Shown in pieces: positions 17,984 through 27,433 of a DNA stretch of 64,000 nucleotides. The stretch's first letter is position 1. The number at the start of each line of letters is the position of its first letter. Below the pieces are notes generated by a model. It was not told the DNA's origin, did not search any database, and saw nothing but the letters and a program-made list of their open reading frames with translations. A program made the translations under genes and the position numbers. Source of the stretch: Chryseobacterium joostei (lineage in GTDB: Bacteria > Bacteroidota > Bacteroidia > Flavobacteriales > Weeksellaceae); contig NZ_CP033926.1 of assembly GCF_003815775.1 (NCBI RefSeq), positions 3,410,001-3,474,000 on the forward strand, in the 5' to 3' direction.

Positions 17984-19411
17984 ATGGAAAGGAGAGATTT
18001 TATTAAAACAAGTGCATTGGCAGGAGCCGGATTGCTGTTTACTCAAAATGTTTTTGCAAAAAACCTGATCGTAGAGGGTTTTCCTATTGTCCGTGTTCCT
18101 AAAGCTAAAAGACATTTTACCAGTGAATCCGTAGAAGGTGCCATCGCAGCCTTTAAAAAGAAAGTTAAAAATAAAGAACTAAGCTGGCTCTTTGAAAACT
18201 GCTTTCCTAATACATTAGATACTACTGTTTTTTACACTGAAACCAATGGTGTTCCAGATACCTACGTGATTACGGGAGATATTGATGCCATGTGGCTTCG
18301 TGATAGTTCTGCTCAGGTTTTTCCTTATTTGCAGTTCTCTAAAAAGGATGAAAAGCTTCATAAGCTTATCTCCGGGGTAATTCATAAGCAGACAACATTC
18401 ATCCTGAAAGACCCTTATGCCAATGCATTCTACAATGATGATCAAAAAATAAGCAAATGGAAAGAATATGATCACACAGATATGAAGCCGGGAACCCATG
18501 AAAGAAAATGGGAGATCGACTCACTATGTTATCCTATCCGTCTGGCTTATCATTTCTGGAAAACAACAGGCGATACAAAACCTTTTGATGACAACTGGTT
18601 GCAGGGGATCAAACTTACTTTGCAGACTTTTATAGAACAGCAGAGAAAAAAAGACTTAGGTCCTTACAAATTTGAACGTACAACATCTTGGGCTACTGAT
18701 GGAGTTCCTATGGGTGGGTATGGCTATCCAACAAAGCCGGTAGGTCTTATCAGTTCTATGTTTCGTCCAAGTGATGATGCTACAATCTATGGTTTTTTGA
18801 TTCCTTCCAATTTATTTGCAGTAGTAAGCTTACGTCAGGCTGCAGAAATGGTTTCCCAGATAAAAAATGAAAAAACATTGGCTCAGCAACTGACCAGCCT
18901 TGCCGATGAGGTAGATGCAGCCATCAAAAAATACGGAATTTATAATCATCCTGAATATGGGAAAATATATGCTTTTGAAGTCAATGGTTTCGGGAGCTAT
19001 AACCTGATGGATGATGCGAATTGCCCAAGCCTGTTAGGTTTACCTTATCTGGATGCTGTGAAATCTGATGACCCGGTTTATTTGAATACAAGAAAATTCG
19101 TTTGGTCAGAAAATAACCCGTTCTTTTTCAAAGGGAAGTTAGCCGAGGGAATAGGTGGTCCGCACATTGGGCTTGATATGATCTGGCCAATGAGTATCAT
19201 TATGAAAGCGCTCACTACAAAAGACAAAGGTGAGATCAGGTGGTGTATAGATACTTTACAGAAAACTCATGGAGGAACAGGCTTTATGCATGAATCTTTC
19301 CATAAAGACAATGACAAGAAATTTACCAGAGAATGGTTTGCATGGTCAAATACATTGTTTGGAGAATTGCTATGGAAAACCTTTAATGAAAACCCAGAAC
19401 TGCTAGTATAA
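17984..19411 (+). CDS. GH125 family exo-alpha-1,6-mannosidase
   Basis: A 475-residue metal-independent inverting alpha-mannosidase. The N-terminus MERRDFIKTSALAGAG is a twin-arginine (Tat) signal, so the folded enzyme is exported to the periplasm. GH125 marks include DTTVFYTE, GDIDAMWLRDSSAQVFPYL near residue 95, ATDGVPMGGYGYP, FRPSDDATIYGFLIPSN, and HESFHKDN followed by FTREWFAWSNTLFGEL. Characterised members remove alpha-1,6-linked mannose, which complements the GH92 enzymes on the trimannosyl core. It starts 32 bases after GH92 in the same run. Confidence 0.93.
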   Translation: MERRDFIKTSALAGAGLLFTQNVFAKNLIVEGFPIVRVPKAKRHFTSESVEGAIAAFKKKVKNKELSWLFENCFPNTLDTTVFYTETNGVPDTYVITGDIDAMWLRDSSAQVFPYLQFSKKDEKLHKLISGVIHKQTTFILKDPYANAFYNDDQKISKWKEYDHTDMKPGTHERKWEIDSLCYPIRLAYHFWKTTGDTKPFDDNWLQGIKLTLQTFIEQQRKKDLGPYKFERTTSWATDGVPMGGYGYPTKPVGLISSMFRPSDDATIYGFLIPSNLFAVVSLRQAAEMVSQIKNEKTLAQQLTSLADEVDAAIKKYGIYNHPEYGKIYAFEVNGFGSYNLMDDANCPSLLGLPYLDAVKSDDPVYLNTRKFVWSENNPFFFKGKLAEGIGGPHIGLDMIWPMSIIMKALTTKDKGEIRWCIDTLQKTHGGTGFMHESFHKDNDKKFTREWFAWSNTLFGELLWKTFNENPELLV

Positions 19412-19520
19412 TTTTCTATTTCATATCGCTCTTATTTTGAGGTGTTTTTCTTTAAAAAGAAGAATGCTAGGGGAGTTCCATATCAAAATTTAACACAAAA
19501 CATCACCAAAATTTATAGTA

Positions 19521-21653
19521 ATGAAAAAAAAATCCATCTTTACCGCGCTGACTGCCATCATGCTTCAGTGTGGTTCCCAGCTTAATGCACAACAGCTGAA
19601 TCCTACAGGAATATGCTATGTGGAAGTGAACAATAACAACCTCCTGAATGCAGGAGCGTACAAACTGCAAACATCGAACAGCTATCTGTTCAATGTGGTA
19701 AATATTTTTGCGGCCAATATTAATTATGATACCAGCCGTGGCAGAGCCTATCTCTATTCTAATAATAATGTAACCAAGGTTCTTACCAATGCAGATACCT
19801 ACATCAAACCGCTCCAGCAGAAAGGAATGAAAGTAGTATTGACCATTCTGGGAAATCATCAGGGAGCAGGAATTTGTAATTTTCCTACCCGTGAGGCGGC
19901 AAAAGACTTTGCATTACAGCTTGCCAACACAGTTAATACTTACGGTCTGGATGGGATTGATTTTGATGATGAATATTCCGAGTATGGGCAAAACGGAACA
20001 GGACAGCCCAATGATAGTTCTTTTGTAATGCTTGTTCAGGAGTTAAAAGCATTGCTTCCGGATAAAATAATTTCATTCTATTATTACGGACCTGCGGCTT
20101 CAAGACTTTCATGGAACGGTGCCAGAGTGGGAGATTACGTCAACTACAGCTGGAATGCGATGTACGGAACATTTTCTGCTCCCAACGTACCTCCCCTTAC
20201 CAAAGCACAGATTTCTCCGGCAGCAGTATGGATGGGGAATACTTCCAATTCCACAACCACCAGTCTGGCAACTCAGACTAAAAATGGCGGCTATGGAGTA
20301 TTCATGTGGTATGACCTTCACGGAACCAATGAAACAGCACAGCTTTCAGCAGGAACACAGACCTTATACGGACAGCCAACTGTGTTAAGCGGCACTCTAC
20401 AATCCTGGACACAGGGTACAAATTGTGATGCTCCCATTGGACTATATACGAGCAACCTTACAGGTACAAGCGCAAAGCTGAACTGGTCTTATGTAGGTAC
20501 CAATACTTATGACATCGATTATAAACCGGCTTCCTCTACAACATGGACGAATGCAGCATCAGCTCTTAATTCTACTTCCGTAACGATTTCAGGATTAACT
20601 GCCAATACCGAATATGACTGGAGAATCAGAACCAACTGCAGTGTAAAAAGTGCTTATATGTTTGCTCCAAGATTTAACAGTGGATCAGGAACAACAACTC
20701 CTACAGGCTCTTATTCTCTTTCTCTGGACGGAAGCACTGAATCAGGCACTGCCGGAAACCTTACTCTGAGTGGTTCGGCGTTATCTTTTGAGGGCTGGAT
20801 TAAACCTTCATCTTTCAAATCAGCATCTCCATATATTTCTTCAATTATGGGAACGGAAGTAAGCGACAGTAATTCTGCATTCTTACGATTAGGAGACGCT
20901 GGTCTGGCAAATAATAAGCTTCAGTTTGTTGTAAGTATTAACAATGTACAGCAAAAACTAGCCTCAGCTACAGCTTTGAATGCCAATACATGGTATCATG
21001 TTGCTGCAACCTACGATGGATCTGCGATGAAACTTTACATCAACGGTGTTTTGGATGCAAGCAAAGCACAAACTGGAAGTGTGAATTCAAACGGAGCATT
21101 CAATGTGGGATACTTATACAATACTTCCCGAAACTTCAATGGTAAAGTAGATGAGGTTAGAGTCTGGAAACGGGCACTAAGCCAGACGGAAATCAGTCAG
21201 AATATGTGTAACGTATCAGTTCCTGCTTCCTCTCTTTCTGCATACTGGAAATTTAACGAAGGAAGCGGTTCTACGGTTCAGGATAGTTCAGGAAACGGAG
21301 CGAGCTTAACATTAACCGGGGTGGATTCCTCCAACTGGGGAACGGATCTGCCTTGTACAGCAGGAACTTCAAAATTAGCAAGAAATGCAGGAGAAATCAA
21401 TGTGAAGAATCAGATAAAGCTATATCCGAATCCGGTAAACAAATCTTCATCCCTTACAGTTACTGTGCCTGATGAATACAACAGAGGAAAACTAACGATT
21501 TATAACTTTAATGGAAAGGCCGTAGATGTAAAATCACTGAATGCAGGTGATAACTTATATGAACTGACCAGACTTGGAGAAGGAAATTATATTCTTCAGT
21601 TTGAGTCTAAGGATGGAAGCCTGAAACAGACAGAACAATTAATGGTAAAATAA
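19521..21653 (+). CDS. secreted GH18 endo-beta-N-acetylglucosaminidase, Endo F1/Endo H type (copy 1)
   Basis: A 710-residue secreted enzyme that cuts between the two core GlcNAc residues of N-glycans. After a signal peptide (about 1-24), the GH18 domain (25-290) resembles Elizabethkingia Endo F1 (FAANINYD, KPLQQKGMKVVLTILGNHQGAG). Its catalytic motif DGIDFDDE is at residues 144-151 with Glu151 as acid/base. Then come a fibronectin III domain (about 296-385), a LamG/concanavalin-like domain (about 400-570) and a T9SS type A sorting tail (about 635-710, starting KLYPNPVNKS), which implies cell-surface release. A terminator follows. Paralog 21713 lies next to it. Confidence 0.93.
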   Translation: MKKKSIFTALTAIMLQCGSQLNAQQLNPTGICYVEVNNNNLLNAGAYKLQTSNSYLFNVVNIFAANINYDTSRGRAYLYSNNNVTKVLTNADTYIKPLQQKGMKVVLTILGNHQGAGICNFPTREAAKDFALQLANTVNTYGLDGIDFDDEYSEYGQNGTGQPNDSSFVMLVQELKALLPDKIISFYYYGPAASRLSWNGARVGDYVNYSWNAMYGTFSAPNVPPLTKAQISPAAVWMGNTSNSTTTSLATQTKNGGYGVFMWYDLHGTNETAQLSAGTQTLYGQPTVLSGTLQSWTQGTNCDAPIGLYTSNLTGTSAKLNWSYVGTNTYDIDYKPASSTTWTNAASALNSTSVTISGLTANTEYDWRIRTNCSVKSAYMFAPRFNSGSGTTTPTGSYSLSLDGSTESGTAGNLTLSGSALSFEGWIKPSSFKSASPYISSIMGTEVSDSNSAFLRLGDAGLANNKLQFVVSINNVQQKLASATALNANTWYHVAATYDGSAMKLYINGVLDASKAQTGSVNSNGAFNVGYLYNTSRNFNGKVDEVRVWKRALSQTEISQNMCNVSVPASSLSAYWKFNEGSGSTVQDSSGNGASLTLTGVDSSNWGTDLPCTAGTSKLARNAGEINVKNQIKLYPNPVNKSSSLTVTVPDEYNRGKLTIYNFNGKAVDVKSLNAGDNLYELTRLGEGNYILQFESKDGSLKQTEQLMVK

Positions 21654-21660
21654 AAAAAAC

Positions 21661-21691
21661 GGGTCATTGGGCTTAGTCCCAATGACTTTTT
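21661..21691 (+). terminator. intrinsic terminator between the two GH18 genes
   Basis: GTCATTGGG (21663-21671) pairs with CCCAATGAC (21678-21686), 6-base loop, then TTTTT. It suggests that the second GH18 gene is less expressed or separately transcribed. Confidence 0.75.
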
Positions 21692-21712
21692 CTACTATAA
21701 AATTAATATACT

Positions 21713-24118
21713 ATGAGAAAAAAATCCTTTTTTATTCCTTTAATGGCTCTGATGCTTCAATCGGCTCCATTGCTTAAGGCGCAGCAGCTTAATCCCTTAG
21801 GAGTGTGCTATGTAGAAGTAAACAACAATAATATGCTGAATGCAGGTTCCTATACTTTGCAGAATTCAAACAAACAGCTTTTTGATGTTGCTATTATTTT
21901 TGCGGCCAATATCAACTATGATGTTTCCAAAAGCAGAGCATACATCTCAAATAACAACAACGTTACCAAGGTTTTGAACGATGTGAATACCTATGTAAAG
22001 CCTTTACAGCAAAAGGGGATAAAGGTATTATTAGATATTTTAGGAAACCATCAAGGGGCTGGTATTTCTAATTTTCCAAACCGTGAAGCAGCAAAAGACT
22101 TCGCTTTACAAGTGGCGAATACGGTGTATACTTATGGGCTGGATGGAGTGGATCTGGATGATGAATACGCAGGATACGGAAATAACGGAACAGGACAGCC
22201 TAATAGCAGTTCTTTTGTCATGCTGTTACAGGAACTTAAGGCTGCAATGCCAGATAAGCTGATCACATTTTATTATTATGGTCCTGCCACATCAAGGCAG
22301 AGTTATAACGGAGATCAGGCAGGAAACTATATCAATTATAGCTGGAATGCAATGTATGGTACCTACAGTGTTCCGAATGTTCCTCCATTGGATAAAACCA
22401 AGCTTTCTCCGGCAGCAATCTGGGTACAGAACTCAAACTCTGGTTCTACATCTGCCTCTACACTGGCTTCTTTAGCAACCAGTACAAAAACAGATGGCTA
22501 TGGAGTTTTCATGTGGTATGATCTGGGATTAGCCGATGTTGCCAATTATCTGAGCACAGGTTCCAATATTCTTTATAATGAAAATACCCAGTTAAGCGGG
22601 CAACTATATACCTGGGCTCAGGGACAAGCCTGTGATCCGCCATTAGGACTGGAAGTTACCAATGTAACAGGTACTTCTGCTAAATTGAACTGGACCTCCA
22701 ATGGGACCCAAACCTATAATATTGATTATAAACCGGCTAATTCAACAGTTTGGACCAATGCCGCCACAAACTACTCAGGAAGTAATGTAGTAGTCAATAG
22801 CCTGAATCTGAATACAGACTATGACTGGAGAATACAATCCAACTGCTCTCCAACATTAACAAGTACTTATCTGTTTGCTCCAAGATTCAATTCCGGAAAC
22901 GGATGTGCAGCTCCTTCAGGGCTGGTATCAGGAAGTTATCTTGGAAATACTACACAGCTATCATGGAGTGCAGGTACAGCATCTTCTTATACATTGCAAT
23001 ACAAACCAGCAGCGGGATCAACATGGACTGTAGTACAGAATATTACATCCAATAATTATTCATTGCAAAATCTGACTCCCAACACAAGCTATGTGTGGAA
23101 AGTACAGGCCGTATGTGATGGAGGAACTACAAGCACCTATTCAGGGGACGGTACATTCAACAGTGGGTTAGCACCTGTTACAAGCCCCGGTCCGAGATCA
23201 CTTTCCTTTAATGGAAGTACAAATTATCTGAATGCGGGGCAATTTAACCTGAATGGAAATGCCTTAACATTCGAAGGATGGGTAAAAGTAAATTCATTTA
23301 AAACAGCTTTCCCTTATATTTCGTCCGTAATGGGTATCGAAGTGGGAGACAGCAACTCCGCTATGCTAAGATTTGGTGATGGAAACCTGCCAAGTAACAA
23401 GCTTCAGTTCATATTAAGTTTTGGGTCTTCTCAGATAAAACTGAATAGCAACGCCACATTTAATACAAATACCTGGTATCATATTGCTGCAACGTATGAT
23501 GGTGCTTCCATGAAGATGTACATCAATGGTACCTTGGATTCAAGTGTAGCAGCAACAGGTAATTTTACAGCAAACGGTATTCTTTATCTGGGTAGAAATT
23601 ATGATAACTCACGTGCCATTAATGGTTCTCTTGATGAATTTAGAGTTTGGAAAAGAGCATTGACAGCTCAGGAGATCCTGGATAATAAATGTAATGTTGC
23701 TTCGAACTCTGCAAGTCTGGAAGCCAACTGGAAAATGGATGAAGGAAGTGGAATTGCGGCCTTGGATTCTACTCCAAATACACATTTTGCAACACTTGTG
23801 AATATGACTGATACTAACTGGAAAACAGATGTGCCTTGTGATCCGCTTCTATCTGTGAGAGATCTTGATGCGGTGAAAGAAAACGGTGTCTATCCAAATC
23901 CTGTAAAAAAAGGGAATGACATTCATTTCACAATCAATGGCAGCTCTACTGCTGAGGTTTTGTTGTATGATTCTACAGGAAAAGTAATCAAAAAGCAGAA
24001 TATTAATCAAAATAATAATACAGTGAATACGCAGGATTTAATTAGTGGTACTTATATTTACAAAATTACATCCTCAAACAATAAAATATTATCATCAGGT
24101 AAAGTAATCATCAGGTAA
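21713..24118 (+). CDS. secreted GH18 endo-beta-N-acetylglucosaminidase, Endo F1/Endo H type (copy 2)
   Basis: An 801-residue paralog of the preceding gene. The signal peptide is followed by a GH18 domain with DGVDLDDE at exactly the same residues, 144-151 (Glu151 catalytic). It has two fibronectin III domains (about 302-390 and 395-480) instead of one, then a LamG-like domain (about 505-665) and a T9SS sorting tail (about 725-801, VYPNPVKKG). The extra FN3 module is the main difference from copy 1. The two copies are a tandem duplication and may cut different N-glycan classes; specificity is not readable from sequence. Confidence 0.93.
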   Translation: MRKKSFFIPLMALMLQSAPLLKAQQLNPLGVCYVEVNNNNMLNAGSYTLQNSNKQLFDVAIIFAANINYDVSKSRAYISNNNNVTKVLNDVNTYVKPLQQKGIKVLLDILGNHQGAGISNFPNREAAKDFALQVANTVYTYGLDGVDLDDEYAGYGNNGTGQPNSSSFVMLLQELKAAMPDKLITFYYYGPATSRQSYNGDQAGNYINYSWNAMYGTYSVPNVPPLDKTKLSPAAIWVQNSNSGSTSASTLASLATSTKTDGYGVFMWYDLGLADVANYLSTGSNILYNENTQLSGQLYTWAQGQACDPPLGLEVTNVTGTSAKLNWTSNGTQTYNIDYKPANSTVWTNAATNYSGSNVVVNSLNLNTDYDWRIQSNCSPTLTSTYLFAPRFNSGNGCAAPSGLVSGSYLGNTTQLSWSAGTASSYTLQYKPAAGSTWTVVQNITSNNYSLQNLTPNTSYVWKVQAVCDGGTTSTYSGDGTFNSGLAPVTSPGPRSLSFNGSTNYLNAGQFNLNGNALTFEGWVKVNSFKTAFPYISSVMGIEVGDSNSAMLRFGDGNLPSNKLQFILSFGSSQIKLNSNATFNTNTWYHIAATYDGASMKMYINGTLDSSVAATGNFTANGILYLGRNYDNSRAINGSLDEFRVWKRALTAQEILDNKCNVASNSASLEANWKMDEGSGIAALDSTPNTHFATLVNMTDTNWKTDVPCDPLLSVRDLDAVKENGVYPNPVKKGNDIHFTINGSSTAEVLLYDSTGKVIKKQNINQNNNTVNTQDLISGTYIYKITSSNNKILSSGKVIIR

Positions 24119-24162
24119 GGTTGAGATATTCAGATTGTTATCTGTAAATAAAATAAAGCTGT

Positions 24163-24205
24163 AAACAGGCAGATAAGTTGTATATTCTTGTTTGTCTGTT
24201 TTTTC
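24163..24205 (+). terminator. candidate terminator after the second GH18 gene
   Basis: AAACAGGCA (24163-24171) pairs with TGTCTGTTT (24193-24201) with one G-T pair, over a 21-base loop, followed by TTT. The long loop makes it weaker than the others. Confidence 0.45.
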
Positions 24206-24242
24206 AGTAAGAGAGAATTACTAGAAGTTAAAATTAAAAATA

Positions 24243-25103
24243 ATGCAGAATATAGTAGGAATCGATATTGGAGGGTCACATATTACGCTGGCTCAGGTAA
24301 ATCCTGAAAAACGTGAAATTATTGCTTCAACTTATGTAAGGGAACATGTTAATTCCTTTGATGAGAAAGAAGTTATTTTTTCTGCGTGGGTTTCAGCCAT
24401 TGAAAAAGGAGCTCATGATCTGGCAAAAAAGGATCTTTTAATAGGCATTGCAATGCCCGGACCTTTTGATTACGAAAACGGAGTCTCTTTGATGCAACAA
24501 GGAAAATTCATCGATATGTATCAGATAAATATCAAAGAAGAACTGGCAAAAAGACTATCCATTTCACAGAATCAGATTCATTTTGTAAATGATGCGGCAG
24601 CCTTTATGGAAGGGGAAGTGTTTGGGGGTTGTGTACAGGATTTTAAAAGAATTTTTGGTGTGACACTCGGTACAGGGCTTGGAACCACTTTTTACAACGG
24701 AGAAATAGCGACCGATGAAGATTTGTGGGATTCCCCTTTTAAAGATTCTATCTGCGAAGACTATCTGGCAACACGTTGGTTTGTCAACTACTATGCAGAA
24801 TTAACCGGTGAACAAATCTCAGGAACCAAGGATCTATTGGATAAACCTGTAGAAATACGAACCAAAATATTTGATGAATATGCGGACTCCTTTTCCGGAT
24901 TCATTGTAAACTACGTAGATGAATATAAACCGGAAGTTTTAGTTATAGGAGGAAATATTGCAAAAGCTTATCCTTATTTTGAGGAAAGATTTCTTCATAA
25001 TTTAAAAAAGAATAATATTAATTTGCAGGTCAGAATCTCAGCTATTTTTGAAGATGCAGCCATTCTGGGAGCTGCCAGCTATGCATTAAAAAAGAGTATA
25101 TAA
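24243..25103 (+). CDS. ROK family sugar kinase
   Basis: A 286-residue cytoplasmic ROK protein with the ATP-binding DIGGSH motif (residues 8-13), the catalytic Asp117 in FVNDAAAF, and GVTLGTGLGTTF. The C-terminal VLVIGGNIAKAYPYF completes the actin-like fold. There is no N-terminal HTH, so it is a kinase rather than a repressor. The zinc motif CxCGxxGC of classical ROK glucokinases is missing. By context it probably phosphorylates mannose (or GlcNAc) released from N-glycans, feeding the isomerase encoded two genes downstream. Substrate is inferred. Confidence 0.88.
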   Translation: MQNIVGIDIGGSHITLAQVNPEKREIIASTYVREHVNSFDEKEVIFSAWVSAIEKGAHDLAKKDLLIGIAMPGPFDYENGVSLMQQGKFIDMYQINIKEELAKRLSISQNQIHFVNDAAAFMEGEVFGGCVQDFKRIFGVTLGTGLGTTFYNGEIATDEDLWDSPFKDSICEDYLATRWFVNYYAELTGEQISGTKDLLDKPVEIRTKIFDEYADSFSGFIVNYVDEYKPEVLVIGGNIAKAYPYFEERFLHNLKKNNINLQVRISAIFEDAAILGAASYALKKSI

Positions 25104-25124
25104 ATTAATAAACGAAATGATACA

Positions 25125-27407
25125 ATGAAGTCTATATTTTCTACTTTCTTTCTCGTAGTACAGGCTTTGGCTTTCGGTCAGAATCTATCTCCTGTAGATT
25201 ATGTAAACCCATTGATGGGAACCCAGTCTAAACCTTCTTTATCCAACGGAAATACCTATCCGGCGGTCGGACTTCCGTGGGGAATGAATATCTGGACCCC
25301 TCAAACCGGTAAAATGGGCGATGGATGGGCTTATAGCTACGATGCAGATAAAATAAACGGATTCAAGCAAACGCATCAGCCCTCTCCCTGGATGAATGAC
25401 TACGGCGCATTTGCCATAATGCCGGGTGTGGGCAAACCGAAATTCAAAGAAGAAGACAGGGCGAGCTGGTTCAGTCATAAAGCTGAAGTTACAACCCCTT
25501 ATTTTTACAGTGTCTACTTGGCAGATATCAATGTAACCACCGAGTTTACACCAACAGAAAGAGCTTCTTTCTTTAAATTTGATTTTCCAAAAACAGACAG
25601 CGCCTATGTAGTTATTGATGCACTAAACAAAGGCTCATACATTAAAATTTTGCCTAAGGAAAGAAAAATTCTGGGATATACAACCCGATATTCTACCGGG
25701 AAGTATGATAATTTTAAAAACTATTTTGTAGTTCAGTTTGATAAAGACTTTGAACTGACAAAAACCTGGAAAGATGATAAATTCATCAATGATCAGTTGG
25801 AAATCACCAGCGATCATACAGGAGCAGTAGTAGGTTTTAAACTGAAAAATAAAGAAGCTGTTTATGCAAAAGTGGCCTCTTCATTCATAAGCTTCGAGCA
25901 GGCAGAACTTAACCTTAAAAGAGAAATCGGAGGAAGAAACTTTGATCAGGTAAAAACAGATGCCAAAAATATCTGGAATAATACATTGGGAAAAATAGAA
26001 GTAAAAGGAGGTACAGATCAACAAATGAGAACCTTTTATTCCTCTTTGTACAGGACATTATTTTTTCCACAAAAACTATATGAAATTGATGCCCAGAACA
26101 AAGTAAAGCACTGGAGTCCTTACAACGGTAAAATAGCAGATGGAAAAATGTTTGCAGGAACAGGTTTCTGGGATACTTTCAGAGCTTTATACCCTTTCCT
26201 GAACTTGGTATACCCAAGCATCAATGTAGAAATGCAGGAAGGATTGGCTAATGCTTATAAAGAGGGTGGATTTCTGCCAGAATGGAGCAGCCCGGGATAT
26301 TCAAATATCATGATTGGAAATAATTCTGCATCCGTAGTAGCAGATGCCTATATAAAGGGACTTCGTGGATACGATGTGGAAACCCTTTGGCAGGCTGTAA
26401 AGCATGGAGCGAACAACGAAGGACCTATAGAAGCAGTTGGCCGTGCAGGAGTAGAGTACTACAATACATTAGGCTATGTTCCTTATGATGTAAAAATCAA
26501 TGAGAATGCAGCCAGAACATTGGAATATGCTTACGATGACTTTTCTATTTATCAATTAGGAAAAGCATTGGGAAAACCCGCTTCAGAAATTGATATTTAC
26601 AAAAAAAGAGCGTATAATTACAAAAATCTGTTTGATAAGGAAACAGGGTTGATGCGCGGTAAAAATAAAGATGGAAACTTCCAGAAACCTTTCAACCCTT
26701 TCAAATGGGGAGATGCTTTCACAGAGGGAAACAGCTGGCACTATACTTGGTCTGTTTTTCAGGATATTGACGGACTGGCAACGCTGATGGGAGGTAAAAA
26801 GAAATTTGAAGCCAAACTGGATGAGGTGTTTTCACTGCCACCGGTTTTTGATGACAGCTATTATGGAGGAGTAATCCACGAGATCAGAGAAATGCAGATT
26901 ATGAACATGGGACAGTATGCCCACGGAAATCAGCCGATTCAGCATATGATTTATCTTTACAATTACGCAGGAGCTCCTTATAAAACGCAATATTGGACAA
27001 GGCAGGTTATGAATAAATTATATCATGCCACTCCGGACGGATATTGTGGAGACGAAGATAACGGACAGACTTCTGCATGGTACATTTTCTCTGCATTAGG
27101 CTTTTACCCTGTAACGCCGGCAACAGATCAGTATGTACTGGGAGCACCATTATTTAAAGAAGCTACCATCCATCTGGAAAATGGGAAGAAAATTGAAATA
27201 AAAGCTCCGGAAAATAATGCTGAAAATCTATATGTAAAGTCTTTGAACGTTAATCAGCAACCTTATTCCAAAAATTGGATCAGCCATAAAGAACTGATGA
27301 AAGGAACGGTTTTAGACTTTAAAATGGATAGTAAGCCGAATAAAGACAGAGGATCACAGGAAAAAGACTTTCCGTATTCCATGTCAAAAGAAGAATCAAG
27401 TAAATAA
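25125..27407 (+). CDS. GH92 family alpha-mannosidase (second copy)
   Basis: A 760-residue exported GH92 enzyme with a signal peptide ending near ALAFGQ. It has the N-terminal VNPLMGT and YPAVGLPWGMNIWTPQ, and the catalytic segments GNQPIQHMIYLYNYAGAPYK and GDEDNGQTSAWYIFSALGF. Compared with the first GH92 copy, the GDEPGHH loop is replaced by GNQPIQH and the WDWCSGYH segment by WAYSYDADK, so its linkage preference is likely different (perhaps alpha-1,3 or alpha-1,4). The C-terminus has an extra charged tail (KPNKDRGSQEKDF). It lies 21 bases after the ROK kinase. Confidence 0.92.
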   Translation: MKSIFSTFFLVVQALAFGQNLSPVDYVNPLMGTQSKPSLSNGNTYPAVGLPWGMNIWTPQTGKMGDGWAYSYDADKINGFKQTHQPSPWMNDYGAFAIMPGVGKPKFKEEDRASWFSHKAEVTTPYFYSVYLADINVTTEFTPTERASFFKFDFPKTDSAYVVIDALNKGSYIKILPKERKILGYTTRYSTGKYDNFKNYFVVQFDKDFELTKTWKDDKFINDQLEITSDHTGAVVGFKLKNKEAVYAKVASSFISFEQAELNLKREIGGRNFDQVKTDAKNIWNNTLGKIEVKGGTDQQMRTFYSSLYRTLFFPQKLYEIDAQNKVKHWSPYNGKIADGKMFAGTGFWDTFRALYPFLNLVYPSINVEMQEGLANAYKEGGFLPEWSSPGYSNIMIGNNSASVVADAYIKGLRGYDVETLWQAVKHGANNEGPIEAVGRAGVEYYNTLGYVPYDVKINENAARTLEYAYDDFSIYQLGKALGKPASEIDIYKKRAYNYKNLFDKETGLMRGKNKDGNFQKPFNPFKWGDAFTEGNSWHYTWSVFQDIDGLATLMGGKKKFEAKLDEVFSLPPVFDDSYYGGVIHEIREMQIMNMGQYAHGNQPIQHMIYLYNYAGAPYKTQYWTRQVMNKLYHATPDGYCGDEDNGQTSAWYIFSALGFYPVTPATDQYVLGAPLFKEATIHLENGKKIEIKAPENNAENLYVKSLNVNQQPYSKNWISHKELMKGTVLDFKMDSKPNKDRGSQEKDFPYSMSKEESSK

Positions 27408-27433
27408 ATTTTTAATTTAGAAATACAAGCTGT

